Positions 45,104 to 53,065 of a stretch of DNA of 64,000 nucleotides are shown one piece after another. Made by a program: the position numbers and the translations under genes. The stretch covers positions 124,001 through 188,000 of the forward strand of contig JBMHCR010000021.1 of assembly GCA_049889815.1 (NCBI GenBank). Direction: 5' to 3'. A model generated the notes under the pieces. That model had not been told where the DNA came from. It saw only the letters and a program-made list of their open reading frames with translations, and did not search any database. This stretch comes from JBPOFY01 sp049889815 (lineage in GTDB: Bacteria; Verrucomicrobiota; Verrucomicrobiia; Opitutales; Coraliomargaritaceae). Every line of letters begins with the position of its first letter. The first letter of the stretch is position 1.

Positions 45104-47410
45104 ATGAGCACGTCTACCGTCGAACCTACCAAACCCGAAAAACCTGAGCTGAGACTGCAGGACTACAGCCTTGTCGGCAAAGACACCGAACTCGCGATCG
45201 AAAAAGGCCTCGCAGAGGCAGACTGGTATACCTCTCCAGTTTCCAGACGAGAGCTTCGGGAATTACTCACCCGCAAAGACTGGCCGCCGATTCGTGACTG
45301 TATCATTTACTTCGGCCTGATCGCAGCCTTCGGCTATGCAACTTATGCGCTCTGGGGCAGCTGGTGGGCACTCATTCCGATGATGTGTTACGGCCTACTC
45401 TGGGCATCGGCATCCGATGCGCGCTGGCACGAGTCCAGCCATGGCACCGCCTTTAAAACCGACTGGCTCAACGACATCCTCTACGAAGTCGCCTCCTTCA
45501 TGGTGCTGCGCGAATCCATCCCCTGGCGTTGGAGTCACACACGCCACCATAGCGATACGATCATCGTCGGGCGTGACCCGGAAATCGCCGTTCCGCGCCC
45601 ACCGGACCTCAAGGCGATGATTCTAAAGTGTATCAATTTTCAGGCATTCCGTCGCTACCTCATGAATATCGCTCTGCACTGCACTGGACGCGTGAATAAG
45701 GAAGAGGCGACCTTCATTCCGGAATCAGAGTATCCGAAAGTCTTCCTACGCGCCCGTGTCTACGTGGCCATCTACGCCGTCATCTTTGGACTGGCGATCT
45801 ACTATCATACTTTACTGCCCTTCATCTTCGTGCTGGGACCAAACATCTACGGCGCCTGGCTCATGCCGATCTACGGCTGGACACAGCACGCCGGCCTAGC
45901 AGAGAACGTGCTCGATCACCGTCTAAACTGCCGCACGATTACAATGAATTTCGTGCACCGCTTTCTGTATTGGAATATGAACTACCACACGGAGCACCAC
46001 ATGTTCCCGCTGGTTCCCTATCACCAGTTACCGAAGCTACAACAGCTGATCAAAGACGATTGTCCGGAGCCCTATACCAGCCTAACGGATGCCTATAGGG
46101 AAATCATCCCAACCGTCCTCAAACAGATCAAGGACCCCGGCTATTTCGTAAAACGTAAACTTCCGGACACCGCACGCCCGGTCGGCACTATCCCGACCGC
46201 TGAACCAATCACTGCGGAAGGTCGTGCCATCGTTGATGGCTGGATCGATGTTTGCGATGCAGGTTTGCTGGAAAAGAACGATGTCATCCGTTTCGATCAC
46301 GACGGTCGCACCTTCGCGGTTTACCGCACCATGGAAGACAGCTTCCACGCCACCGATGGCATCTGCACCCACGGCAACACGCACCTCGCCGACGGACTCG
46401 TTAAGGGCAAGCTCATCGAATGCCCGAAGCATAACGGACGCTTCGATATCACCGATGGCTCGCCTGCCCGCCAACCGGTCTGTGTAGCCCTCAAGACTTA
46501 TCCCGTCGAGATCAGAGCAGGCCGCATCCATATCAATCTCGCAAATGCCGGTGGGCGCGGCGTGGATGAGACCACTTACAAGTTCAAAGTCGTCAGCAAC
46601 CGCAACGTTGCCACCTTCATCAAGGAGCTCGTGCTGGAACCGGAAGACGGCAGTGGACTATCTACGTATCAGCCGGGCCAATACATACAGCTCGACATCC
46701 CTGCCTACGACGAAATCAAGTTTGCCGACTTCGAAGTTCCTGAGCCCTTCGACAACGTCTGGAAGGCACACCACGTTTACGACTTTACTGCCACCAACCC
46801 GATCGCTGCGCGACGCAACTACTCGCTCGCAACCGCGCCACAAGTCGACAAAGGCCGACTTCGCTTCAACGTGCGCATCGCGACCCCACCCCGCGGCCAG
46901 GAATGCTCCGCAGGCGTCGGCTCCAGCTACGTGCACAGCCTCAAGCCGGGCGACAGTGTAACCGCAATCGGACCCTTCGGTGATTTCCTCATTAAGGACA
47001 GTGACAAGGAAATGGTCTATCTCGGCGGTGGTGCTGGCATGGCACCGATGCGTTCGCACATCGCCCACCTATTCGAGACGCTCAAGACGGGCCGCAAAGT
47101 GAGCTTCTGGTATGGTGCTCGTTCCAAACAAGAAATCTTTTACGAAGACTACTTCCGCGAACTCGAAGCCCAGTTCCCGAATTTCACATTCCACATCGCA
47201 CTCTCCGAACCGCAAGAAGAAGACAGCTGGGAAGGCGCTACCGGCTTTATCCACGAAGTGCTACAGCGCAACTACCTCGCCCAACACGAAAACCCTCAAG
47301 CCATCGAATACTACCTTTGCGGTCCTCCAATGATGCTACAAGCTGCGAAGACGATGCTTAAGGGCGATTACGAGATTCCTTGCGAAGCGATCGCGTATGA
47401 CGAATTTTAA
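45104..47410 (+). CDS. Three-domain fusion: desaturase-like hydroxylase, Rieske ferredoxin, NqrF-like reductase
   Basis: 768 residues. Residues 60-310 are a membrane diiron fatty-acid-desaturase-like domain with hydrophobic segments and histidine boxes H109-x3-H113, H145-x2-H148-H149, H262 and H295-x2-H298-H299. Residues ~370-480 are a Rieske ferredoxin (C421-T-H423, C440-P-K-H443). Residues ~490-768 are an FAD/NADH reductase closely resembling the C-terminal part of NqrF: RNYS (571-574), GGGAGMAPMRSHI (641-653), SFWYGARSK and CGPPMM (739-744). Known MocD, MocE and MocF supply the same three parts as separate proteins for O-demethylation of a rhizopine. Here all electron transfer from NADH to diiron site is in one chain. 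Inferred role: self-sufficient O-demethylase or hydroxylase for a methylated algal sugar. It heads the plus-strand operon. Confidence 0.85.
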   Translation: MSTSTVEPTKPEKPELRLQDYSLVGKDTELAIEKGLAEADWYTSPVSRRELRELLTRKDWPPIRDCIIYFGLIAAFGYATYALWGSWWALIPMMCYGLLWASASDARWHESSHGTAFKTDWLNDILYEVASFMVLRESIPWRWSHTRHHSDTIIVGRDPEIAVPRPPDLKAMILKCINFQAFRRYLMNIALHCTGRVNKEEATFIPESEYPKVFLRARVYVAIYAVIFGLAIYYHTLLPFIFVLGPNIYGAWLMPIYGWTQHAGLAENVLDHRLNCRTITMNFVHRFLYWNMNYHTEHHMFPLVPYHQLPKLQQLIKDDCPEPYTSLTDAYREIIPTVLKQIKDPGYFVKRKLPDTARPVGTIPTAEPITAEGRAIVDGWIDVCDAGLLEKNDVIRFDHDGRTFAVYRTMEDSFHATDGICTHGNTHLADGLVKGKLIECPKHNGRFDITDGSPARQPVCVALKTYPVEIRAGRIHINLANAGGRGVDETTYKFKVVSNRNVATFIKELVLEPEDGSGLSTYQPGQYIQLDIPAYDEIKFADFEVPEPFDNVWKAHHVYDFTATNPIAARRNYSLATAPQVDKGRLRFNVRIATPPRGQECSAGVGSSYVHSLKPGDSVTAIGPFGDFLIKDSDKEMVYLGGGAGMAPMRSHIAHLFETLKTGRKVSFWYGARSKQEIFYEDYFRELEAQFPNFTFHIALSEPQEEDSWEGATGFIHEVLQRNYLAQHENPQAIEYYLCGPPMMLQAAKTMLKGDYEIPCEAIAYDEF

Positions 47411-47470
47411 TACCAACTTTCAAAAGCAATTGATGACTAATGGCACAACCCCGTCTAGCTTCGCGATCCA

Positions 47471-47530
47471 CCCCTCCTCATTAACGAGGGGAGCTATTAA
47501 AAAACACCTCCCCTTACCAAGGGGGGGGTG
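47471..47530. repeat. Two strong intergenic hairpins
   Basis: CCCCTC (47471-47476) pairs with GAGGGG (47486-47491). A second stem runs from 47505 to 47530: CACC with GGTG and CCCCTT with AAGGGG around an ACC loop. They lie 60 bp after the fusion gene, in a 190-bp gap within the operon. They may stabilise the upstream message, attenuate transcription, or be a dispersed palindromic repeat. Confidence 0.6.
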
Positions 47531-47600
47531 TCTGCGCTTGACACTGACGGAGAGGTATCGAGCCGCTAGACCTAATTTCTAGAAAACCTACCAAACCAAC

Positions 47601-48581
47601 ATGCAAACACGACCCTTCGGGCGAACTAACTACCAAACCACTCCCGTTGCCTTCGGCGCCATGCGCGTCTCTCCGAATGCTTGGGGTTACTCCGACGCAT
47701 TGCTCTATGCTCTGGAGCAGGGTATTAACTTTATCGATACCGCTCGTAACTATGGAGAAAGCGAAGCCATCGTCGCACGCACCCTTAAAGAATGGAAAGG
47801 CCAACGCCCTTTCATCGCAACCAAAGTAAAGCCACGCGACATCACCAACTGGCGTTTCTACGTGCCCCTCGCAGAACAATTCACACCTAAGAGCATTCGT
47901 GAATCCGTCGAAACCAGTCTCAGCACACTCGACGTCGATTGTCTCGATTTGATTCAGCTGCACCAGTGGTATTACCTCTGGAGCCATCGCCCGGAGTGGT
48001 TGGAAACTTTAAAGAAGCTACAAACCGAGGGCAAAGTTCGCTACATTGGTGTCAGTGCGCAGGACCATGAGCATGATGCCGTCCTAAACTTGATTGAGAA
48101 CAACACCATCGACGCGGTGCAGCTCTTCATGAATGCCTTTGAGTCGCGTCCCCTCGTCAGTGCCATCCCACTCGCCGAGCAGCGCAAAGTAGGCGTGATT
48201 GCGCGCTGCATTTACGATCACTCTGGATCGCTTGCAACCGGCGGCAATCGCGAGGTGCTCGCCCAGGATATAAAGCTGTCCAACGCCTCACCCGAAATCG
48301 TCACCGAATATCTGAATCGCATCGAAGCAATGAAGAACGATGTCTGCGGCGATGAGATGTCACTCTCCGAGCTTGCGATCCGTTTCGCGCTCAGCCGCCC
48401 GGGTGTTTCCAATGTCGCGGCATCCATGTCGTCTGCCAAACGTGTTGACGAAGCGATTAAAGCAGCCGGCAAAGGTCCCCTACCTGACGAGCTCTTCCAA
48501 AAGGTTTGCCGCGATCATGTATGGGTGAAAAATTTCTATTACTTTAGCAAAAGCACGGTAGACGGCAATAAGACCAAGTAG
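47601..48581 (+). CDS. Aldo/keto reductase
   Basis: NAD(P)H-dependent oxidoreductase of 326 residues, cytosolic. TIM-barrel start RPFGRTNYQTTPVAFG and the tetrad Asp (FIDTARNY), Tyr (NYGESE), Lys (ATKVKP) and His (LQLHQWYY region) are visible. SNVAASMSSAKRVDE binds the cofactor. Second gene after the fusion; probably interconverts an aldehyde or keto-sugar and an alcohol. It is followed by the deacetylase-like gene 6 bp later. Confidence 0.9.
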   Translation: MQTRPFGRTNYQTTPVAFGAMRVSPNAWGYSDALLYALEQGINFIDTARNYGESEAIVARTLKEWKGQRPFIATKVKPRDITNWRFYVPLAEQFTPKSIRESVETSLSTLDVDCLDLIQLHQWYYLWSHRPEWLETLKKLQTEGKVRYIGVSAQDHEHDAVLNLIENNTIDAVQLFMNAFESRPLVSAIPLAEQRKVGVIARCIYDHSGSLATGGNREVLAQDIKLSNASPEIVTEYLNRIEAMKNDVCGDEMSLSELAIRFALSRPGVSNVAASMSSAKRVDEAIKAAGKGPLPDELFQKVCRDHVWVKNFYYFSKSTVDGNKTK

Positions 48582-48587
48582 GAAACG

Positions 48588-49274
48588 ATGAACCAAACAC
48601 AGGTTAGTTTCGTCTTTGACGACGGATTCATCAAGAGTTGCCTCACAGTCGCGGAGCTCTTCGAGGAGCGCGGACTACGCGCTACCTTTGCGGTGCTGGT
48701 CAATCACGAAGGGTTTATGGTAGACTACCCGAAAGGTGATTTCACACTTTGGAACGAGCTACAAGACCGCGGCCACGAAATCCATCCACACGGATGGGAT
48801 CACAGCGACCTAAGCGCCCTTCCTCTGAATGAAGCTACTCAAAAGATCGACAACTGCCTGCGCTATTTCTCAAAAAACTTAACCGGTTTCGACGCTGCGC
48901 AGTCTGTTTATCATTTGACCTACAATCGCTCCACACCGGAACTCGACGCCTACCTACTCGATCGCGTCAAAGCGATCCGCACCACCGGTCCGGCCGGTGT
49001 GCCGACTGACGGCATGACGACTTCCGAGGCCTTACACAAAGGTATCTTCGGCAGCACCTGGCATGGGCCCGACTACTGTGATGCGCACCTTGCAGACAGC
49101 TTGAAAACTGCCGAAACCAGCGAGCATCCACACTTTTGCTACATGCTGCACGGATTGGATGGCGAGGGTTGGGGCCCCATTCACAGGAATGCCCTCGCCG
49201 GGATACTCGATTCAATTCAAGCGAGTGAGCGACTCACTTACACCCCGATCGGCGAGTTCGCCAAAGACATTTAA
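48588..49274 (+). CDS. NodB-fold deacetylase-like protein, cytosolic
   Basis: 228 residues of the polysaccharide-deacetylase fold: FVFDDGF with the metal/catalytic Asp near residue 10, GHEIHPHGWDH giving the His-x3-His ligands, and FCYMLHGLDGEGWG near the C-terminus. There is no signal peptide, unusual for enzymes acting on polymers, so a small intracellular substrate is expected. Spacing of 6 bp after the reductase and 20 bp before the oxidoreductase places it firmly in the operon. It could remove an acyl or formyl group; this is inference. Confidence 0.85.
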   Translation: MNQTQVSFVFDDGFIKSCLTVAELFEERGLRATFAVLVNHEGFMVDYPKGDFTLWNELQDRGHEIHPHGWDHSDLSALPLNEATQKIDNCLRYFSKNLTGFDAAQSVYHLTYNRSTPELDAYLLDRVKAIRTTGPAGVPTDGMTTSEALHKGIFGSTWHGPDYCDAHLADSLKTAETSEHPHFCYMLHGLDGEGWGPIHRNALAGILDSIQASERLTYTPIGEFAKDI

Positions 49275-49294
49275 GCAAAGCCAACACCCCTACT

Positions 49295-50320
49295 ATGCAG
49301 AACAAAATCAAAACGGCGATCATCGGCTACGGACGCAGCGGAAAGTTTCTTCATGCCGCGGGGCTGAAAGGTAATACCGACGCATACGAAGTAGTCGCCG
49401 TTGCCGGTCGGACTGACAAAAATCTGGAACAAGCGAAAGCCGATTTTGGCTGCAAGACATATAAGGACTACCGAGTGATGCTGGATGAAGCAGACTTGGA
49501 TCTGGTCATCATCGTCACGCGCAACGCTCAACACTGCGAAATGGCATGCGAATGCTTAAAGGCAGGGGCTCATGTGCTCGTCACCAAACCGCTCGGCATC
49601 AATCGCGAAGAAGTTGAAACGATTTACGCGGTAGCCAAAGCATCCAGCAAGAAGGTCTTCCCCTTCCTCCCTGCTCGCTGGGGCACCGACTATTTGCGCA
49701 TCAAAGAGATCATCGACTCCGGCGAAATCGGCGAAGTGTTTGCGATTCGTCGCTCGGTCTACGGCTTCGCAACCCGCGACGATTGGCAGACCAAGACCGA
49801 ATTTGGCGGCGGTATCATTCTCAATTGGGCAGCACATTTAATCGAACCTCCCATGCTGCTCGCAGGTGGTAAACCCAAGCACCTCTTCGGTTCCTGTGCT
49901 CAAGTGCTCAACGGTGGCGACGCTGAAGACATTTTCTATTCCATCATCACCATGGAGAACGGCACACGCATCCACTCCGAGTGGTCTTTTGCTCCTAAAG
50001 GCTTGGCCAACTGGTTTGTGCAAGGCACCAAGGGTTGCATCATCGGCAACGCCACCGAGCTGGAAATCCACTCCGGCGAGCCGACTCAGCCGGATGACCC
50101 GACCAAGTTCAAAGATATGGAAGGCAGCGCCAAAGTCCGCACTGAAAAAGTCGGTGACGACATTTACGGCGATCCAATTGACGTTTACCGCGATGTCGCA
50201 GCCGACCTCAATGGCGGCGATGCCTATCAAGTATCCCAAGCCGATGCCGTGCGCCTGATCGCAGCAATGGAGGGCATCAAGCAATCCCAACAAAACGAAA
50301 CGCTCATCCAACTCCCATGA
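49295..50320 (+). CDS. Gfo/Idh/MocA-family oxidoreductase
   Basis: NAD(P)-dependent dehydrogenase of 341 residues. The Rossmann motif AIIGYGRSGK lies at the start, VTKPLG replaces the usual EKP catalytic block (keeping Lys), and GGGIILNWAAHLI with a histidine supplies the substrate site. Members oxidise inositols, sugars and amino sugars, often to keto forms. It overlaps the isomerase by 4 bp (ATGA), indicating coupled translation and probably consecutive steps. Confidence 0.92.
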   Translation: MQNKIKTAIIGYGRSGKFLHAAGLKGNTDAYEVVAVAGRTDKNLEQAKADFGCKTYKDYRVMLDEADLDLVIIVTRNAQHCEMACECLKAGAHVLVTKPLGINREEVETIYAVAKASSKKVFPFLPARWGTDYLRIKEIIDSGEIGEVFAIRRSVYGFATRDDWQTKTEFGGGIILNWAAHLIEPPMLLAGGKPKHLFGSCAQVLNGGDAEDIFYSIITMENGTRIHSEWSFAPKGLANWFVQGTKGCIIGNATELEIHSGEPTQPDDPTKFKDMEGSAKVRTEKVGDDIYGDPIDVYRDVAADLNGGDAYQVSQADAVRLIAAMEGIKQSQQNETLIQLP

Positions 50321-51210
50321 TGTATTTGACCGGTTTTGCAGACGAAGCAGCCGACGGAATCGACGGCCAGATCAAGGCGATCCAGCAACTCGGCTGGTCG
50401 CACATCGAGTTACGCTCGGTCAATAAGACCAACATCACCGACATTTCGGATGACCTGTTCGCCGAAGTCGTGGAAAAACTCGCGGCTGCCAACATTCAGG
50501 CCAATGCCTTTGGCTCCACCATCTGCAACTGGGGCAAGTCCATTCTCGAGCCTATAGATAAAGACATGGAAGAGATTGCACGTGCAATCCCGCGCATGAA
50601 AGCGCTCGGCACCAAGCACATTCGCATCATGAGTTATGCCGTGCTACCCGATCGCGCTCCCGAGGATCAACTCGTTGAAGCGCGCATTGAGCGACTTCGT
50701 AAAGTCACTGACCTATTCAAAGCCGAAGGTCTCGAAGCCCTTCACGAAAACTGCGCCAACTACGGCGGCATGGGTTGGAAATTTACCCAAAAACTAATCG
50801 AGAACGTGCCCGGCTTGAGATTGATCTTCGACACAGCCAATGCCGGCATCTCGCTCGACCGCTCCAAACCGGAGCCCTACGCTCCACAGGATGCATGGGA
50901 GTTCTACAGTAACGTGAAAAAACACATCGCGCACGTGCACATCAAGGACGGCACCTTTATCGCAGAAAACCCGGACTCGATCTTTGAAGACGCCGACTAC
51001 GTCTTTCCCGGTGAAGGCAATGGACAAGTGCGACGTATCGTCGCCGACCTCGTTGAATCCGACTACAAGGGCGGCCTAAGTATCGAGCCCCACATGTCGG
51101 TCGTCTTCCACGACGACAGCCAATTCGCCACCGAACAAGCACGCACCGATAACTTTATTAAATACGGCCGTACCCTCGAAACCATCATCTCGGAAGTTAC
51201 CCCATCATGA
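50317..51210 (+). CDS. Sugar phosphate isomerase/epimerase (IolE/xylose isomerase-like)
   Basis: TIM-barrel enzyme of 297 residues in the AP endonuclease-2 superfamily. Metal ligands appear in ALHENCANYGG (Glu), IFDTANAGI (Asp), HVHIKDGT (His) and SIEPHM (Glu). Such enzymes isomerise or dehydrate keto-sugars and keto-inositols, and pairing with a Gfo/Idh/MocA dehydrogenase is a common two-step arrangement. Both its ends overlap neighbours by 4 bp. Confidence 0.9.
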   Translation: MMYLTGFADEAADGIDGQIKAIQQLGWSHIELRSVNKTNITDISDDLFAEVVEKLAAANIQANAFGSTICNWGKSILEPIDKDMEEIARAIPRMKALGTKHIRIMSYAVLPDRAPEDQLVEARIERLRKVTDLFKAEGLEALHENCANYGGMGWKFTQKLIENVPGLRLIFDTANAGISLDRSKPEPYAPQDAWEFYSNVKKHIAHVHIKDGTFIAENPDSIFEDADYVFPGEGNGQVRRIVADLVESDYKGGLSIEPHMSVVFHDDSQFATEQARTDNFIKYGRTLETIISEVTPS

Positions 51211-51422
51211 ACGCAAAATTCCTAGCTACCCTCTTCATCATCGGTCTGTTTATGGGTCCTGGTCCCGGCGCCACACTCATCGATGGCACCGCCGAAAATC
51301 CCGCCATCTGGTTCGGCGTGCCCGCACTCTATGTATGGACGCTCCTTTGGTTCGCGATTCTTGCAGGCTGTGTGATCACCGCCGCACTGACACTTTGGAA
51401 AGACGAGTCCTCAGACCAATAA
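51207..51422 (+). CDS. Small membrane protein associated with the symporter
   Basis: 71 residues with two hydrophobic segments (about 5-22 and 37-62) joined by a Gly/Pro-rich loop (MGPGPGATLIDG). It overlaps the isomerase stop by 4 bp and precedes the symporter by 43 bp. Sodium/solute symporters often have a tiny two-helix partner encoded just upstream, which may be the role here. No named family is certain. Confidence 0.75.
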   Translation: MNAKFLATLFIIGLFMGPGPGATLIDGTAENPAIWFGVPALYVWTLLWFAILAGCVITAALTLWKDESSDQ

Positions 51423-51465
51423 ATCTGTAGTTTAACTACGAATACACAATTGCCCCATCTTTGAT

Positions 51466-53058
51466 ATGTTTCTCGCTACTACTAATCTAGGAAAAACGCC
51501 CTATTTCGTTCTTGCCGGATATTTAACACTGCTCGTCGCACTCGGACTGCTCTCACTCATACAGAGCCGCAAAGCCAAGAATGCTGAGGAAGACTACTAC
51601 CTCGCTGGACGTGGACAGGGCATCATTGTCACTTCGCTGACCATCATGGCGACCTACTTTTCGGGTTTCGCTATTCTTACCTTTCCGGGATGGGTCTACA
51701 GCTATGGCATCTCGCCGATGCTCTTTGCGCTAAACCTACCCGTGGCCGCGGCGGCCATTTATCTGATCGGCAGCAGGATCCGCGAAGCGGGTCAAAAGCA
51801 CGGCTTTGTCACACCGGCCGACATGATCACTCATCACTACGGTGATTCAAAAATACTTCGTGTCCTCGTCGTGCTTACCGGTGCACTCTACGCAATCCCT
51901 TATGTCATCATGCAAGTAAAGGCCGGCGGCGAACTCGCTGAAGGCCTCTTCAAAGGTGTCGAGGCGTTTCACTTTCTCGGAGCCGAAATCACCATCTACG
52001 AAACCGGCGTCTTTGCCCTCGCCATTATCACCATGCTCTACGTTCTTGTCGGCGGTATGCGCTCGGTGGCTTGGACCGACTCCGTGCAGGGCTTCCTGCT
52101 ACTATCCGCGATGCTGGTTTCAGGTGTCGCCATTTTCTTCGCGCTCGATGGTATGGGCAATTACTTCAAAGCTGTTTCCCAGCTCGACGGAAAATTCCTC
52201 ACCATGCCGGCGCCCGGTGAACGTTTCAATGCAACCGCCGCACTCACCTTCTGTGTCTTCGCCTCACTCGCATCGGTGATCCAACCTTCGCAGTGGATGC
52301 GTTTCTACTCTGCTCGCAGCAAGGATACGCTGCGTAAGACCTCGATCATCTTCACGACAGTCTTACCGCTGTGTTTCCTTGTCGGCGTCTTTCTCGTCGG
52401 ACTCGGCGGACAAGTGCTCTTCCCGACCGGCTCTGAAGAAGCCGCAGCGAATCTCGCGCGCCCCGACCAAGTCGTGATCGCGGTGATCTCCGAAACCCTG
52501 CCCAACATGCTCGGCTCCTTCGGTATCTTCATCGTTACGCTGATCCTCGTCGCCGTCATGGCAGCCTCGATGTCGACCGCTGACTCCGCACTCCATGCAC
52601 TTTCCGGCATCGTCACACGCGACGTCTATCGCCCCCTACGTCCCAACTCGACTGAGAACGAACGCACGTGGGTCGGACGCGCGGTCATCGTCATCGCAAC
52701 CGTCGCCTCCGCCTTCATCGCACACAGCCTCGCAGACTCGCCCTTCCTTTCAACGATCGCACAATTCTTCTTCCTCGCGATGGCATTTTCCGCACAGATG
52801 CTCCCCATCACGATTGATATGCTATTCCTAAAGAAAGGCACTTTAACCGGAGCCGTCGCAGGACTCGCAGCAGGCATCTTTACCGTCTTTCTATTCCCGG
52901 GAATCAGCCCGCTGATCCTCGGCGAGGATGCTTCCATCGTTCAACTCACCAGCACCCTTAAGTCGCACCTCGACGTCGGCTTCTGCGGTATCGTTGTCAA
53001 CGTGGTCGTATTTGTAGTCGTCTCCAAACTGACGACACAAAAACACCAAAGTCTCTAA
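51466..53058 (+). CDS. Sodium/solute symporter (SSS family)
   Basis: 530 residues, about 13 membrane segments. Family blocks: AEDYYLAGRGQGIIVTSLT-type start (EEDYYLAGRGQG), ATYFSGFAILTFPGWVY, the central Na+ site region GGMRSVAWTDSVQGFLL, and AASMSTADSALHALSGIVTRD. Uptake of a small organic solute with Na+. As the only transporter in the locus it probably imports the sugar or cyclitol that the operon oxidises. It is convergent with a sulfatase whose stop lies 7 bp away, with no terminator between them. Confidence 0.93.
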   Translation: MFLATTNLGKTPYFVLAGYLTLLVALGLLSLIQSRKAKNAEEDYYLAGRGQGIIVTSLTIMATYFSGFAILTFPGWVYSYGISPMLFALNLPVAAAAIYLIGSRIREAGQKHGFVTPADMITHHYGDSKILRVLVVLTGALYAIPYVIMQVKAGGELAEGLFKGVEAFHFLGAEITIYETGVFALAIITMLYVLVGGMRSVAWTDSVQGFLLLSAMLVSGVAIFFALDGMGNYFKAVSQLDGKFLTMPAPGERFNATAALTFCVFASLASVIQPSQWMRFYSARSKDTLRKTSIIFTTVLPLCFLVGVFLVGLGGQVLFPTGSEEAAANLARPDQVVIAVISETLPNMLGSFGIFIVTLILVAVMAASMSTADSALHALSGIVTRDVYRPLRPNSTENERTWVGRAVIVIATVASAFIAHSLADSPFLSTIAQFFFLAMAFSAQMLPITIDMLFLKKGTLTGAVAGLAAGIFTVFLFPGISPLILGEDASIVQLTSTLKSHLDVGFCGIVVNVVVFVVVSKLTTQKHQSL

Positions 53059-53065
53059 GATCAGA

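Noticed and set aside
45104..47410. Plain fatty-acid desaturase or part of the Na+-NQR complex
   Set aside because: Desaturases have cytochrome b5 or plant-type ferredoxin partners rather than a Rieske plus NqrF-like reductase, and no nqrA-E genes are nearby.
47471..47530. CRISPR array
   Set aside because: There are only two unlike hairpins, no repeated unit with spacers and no cas gene in the window.
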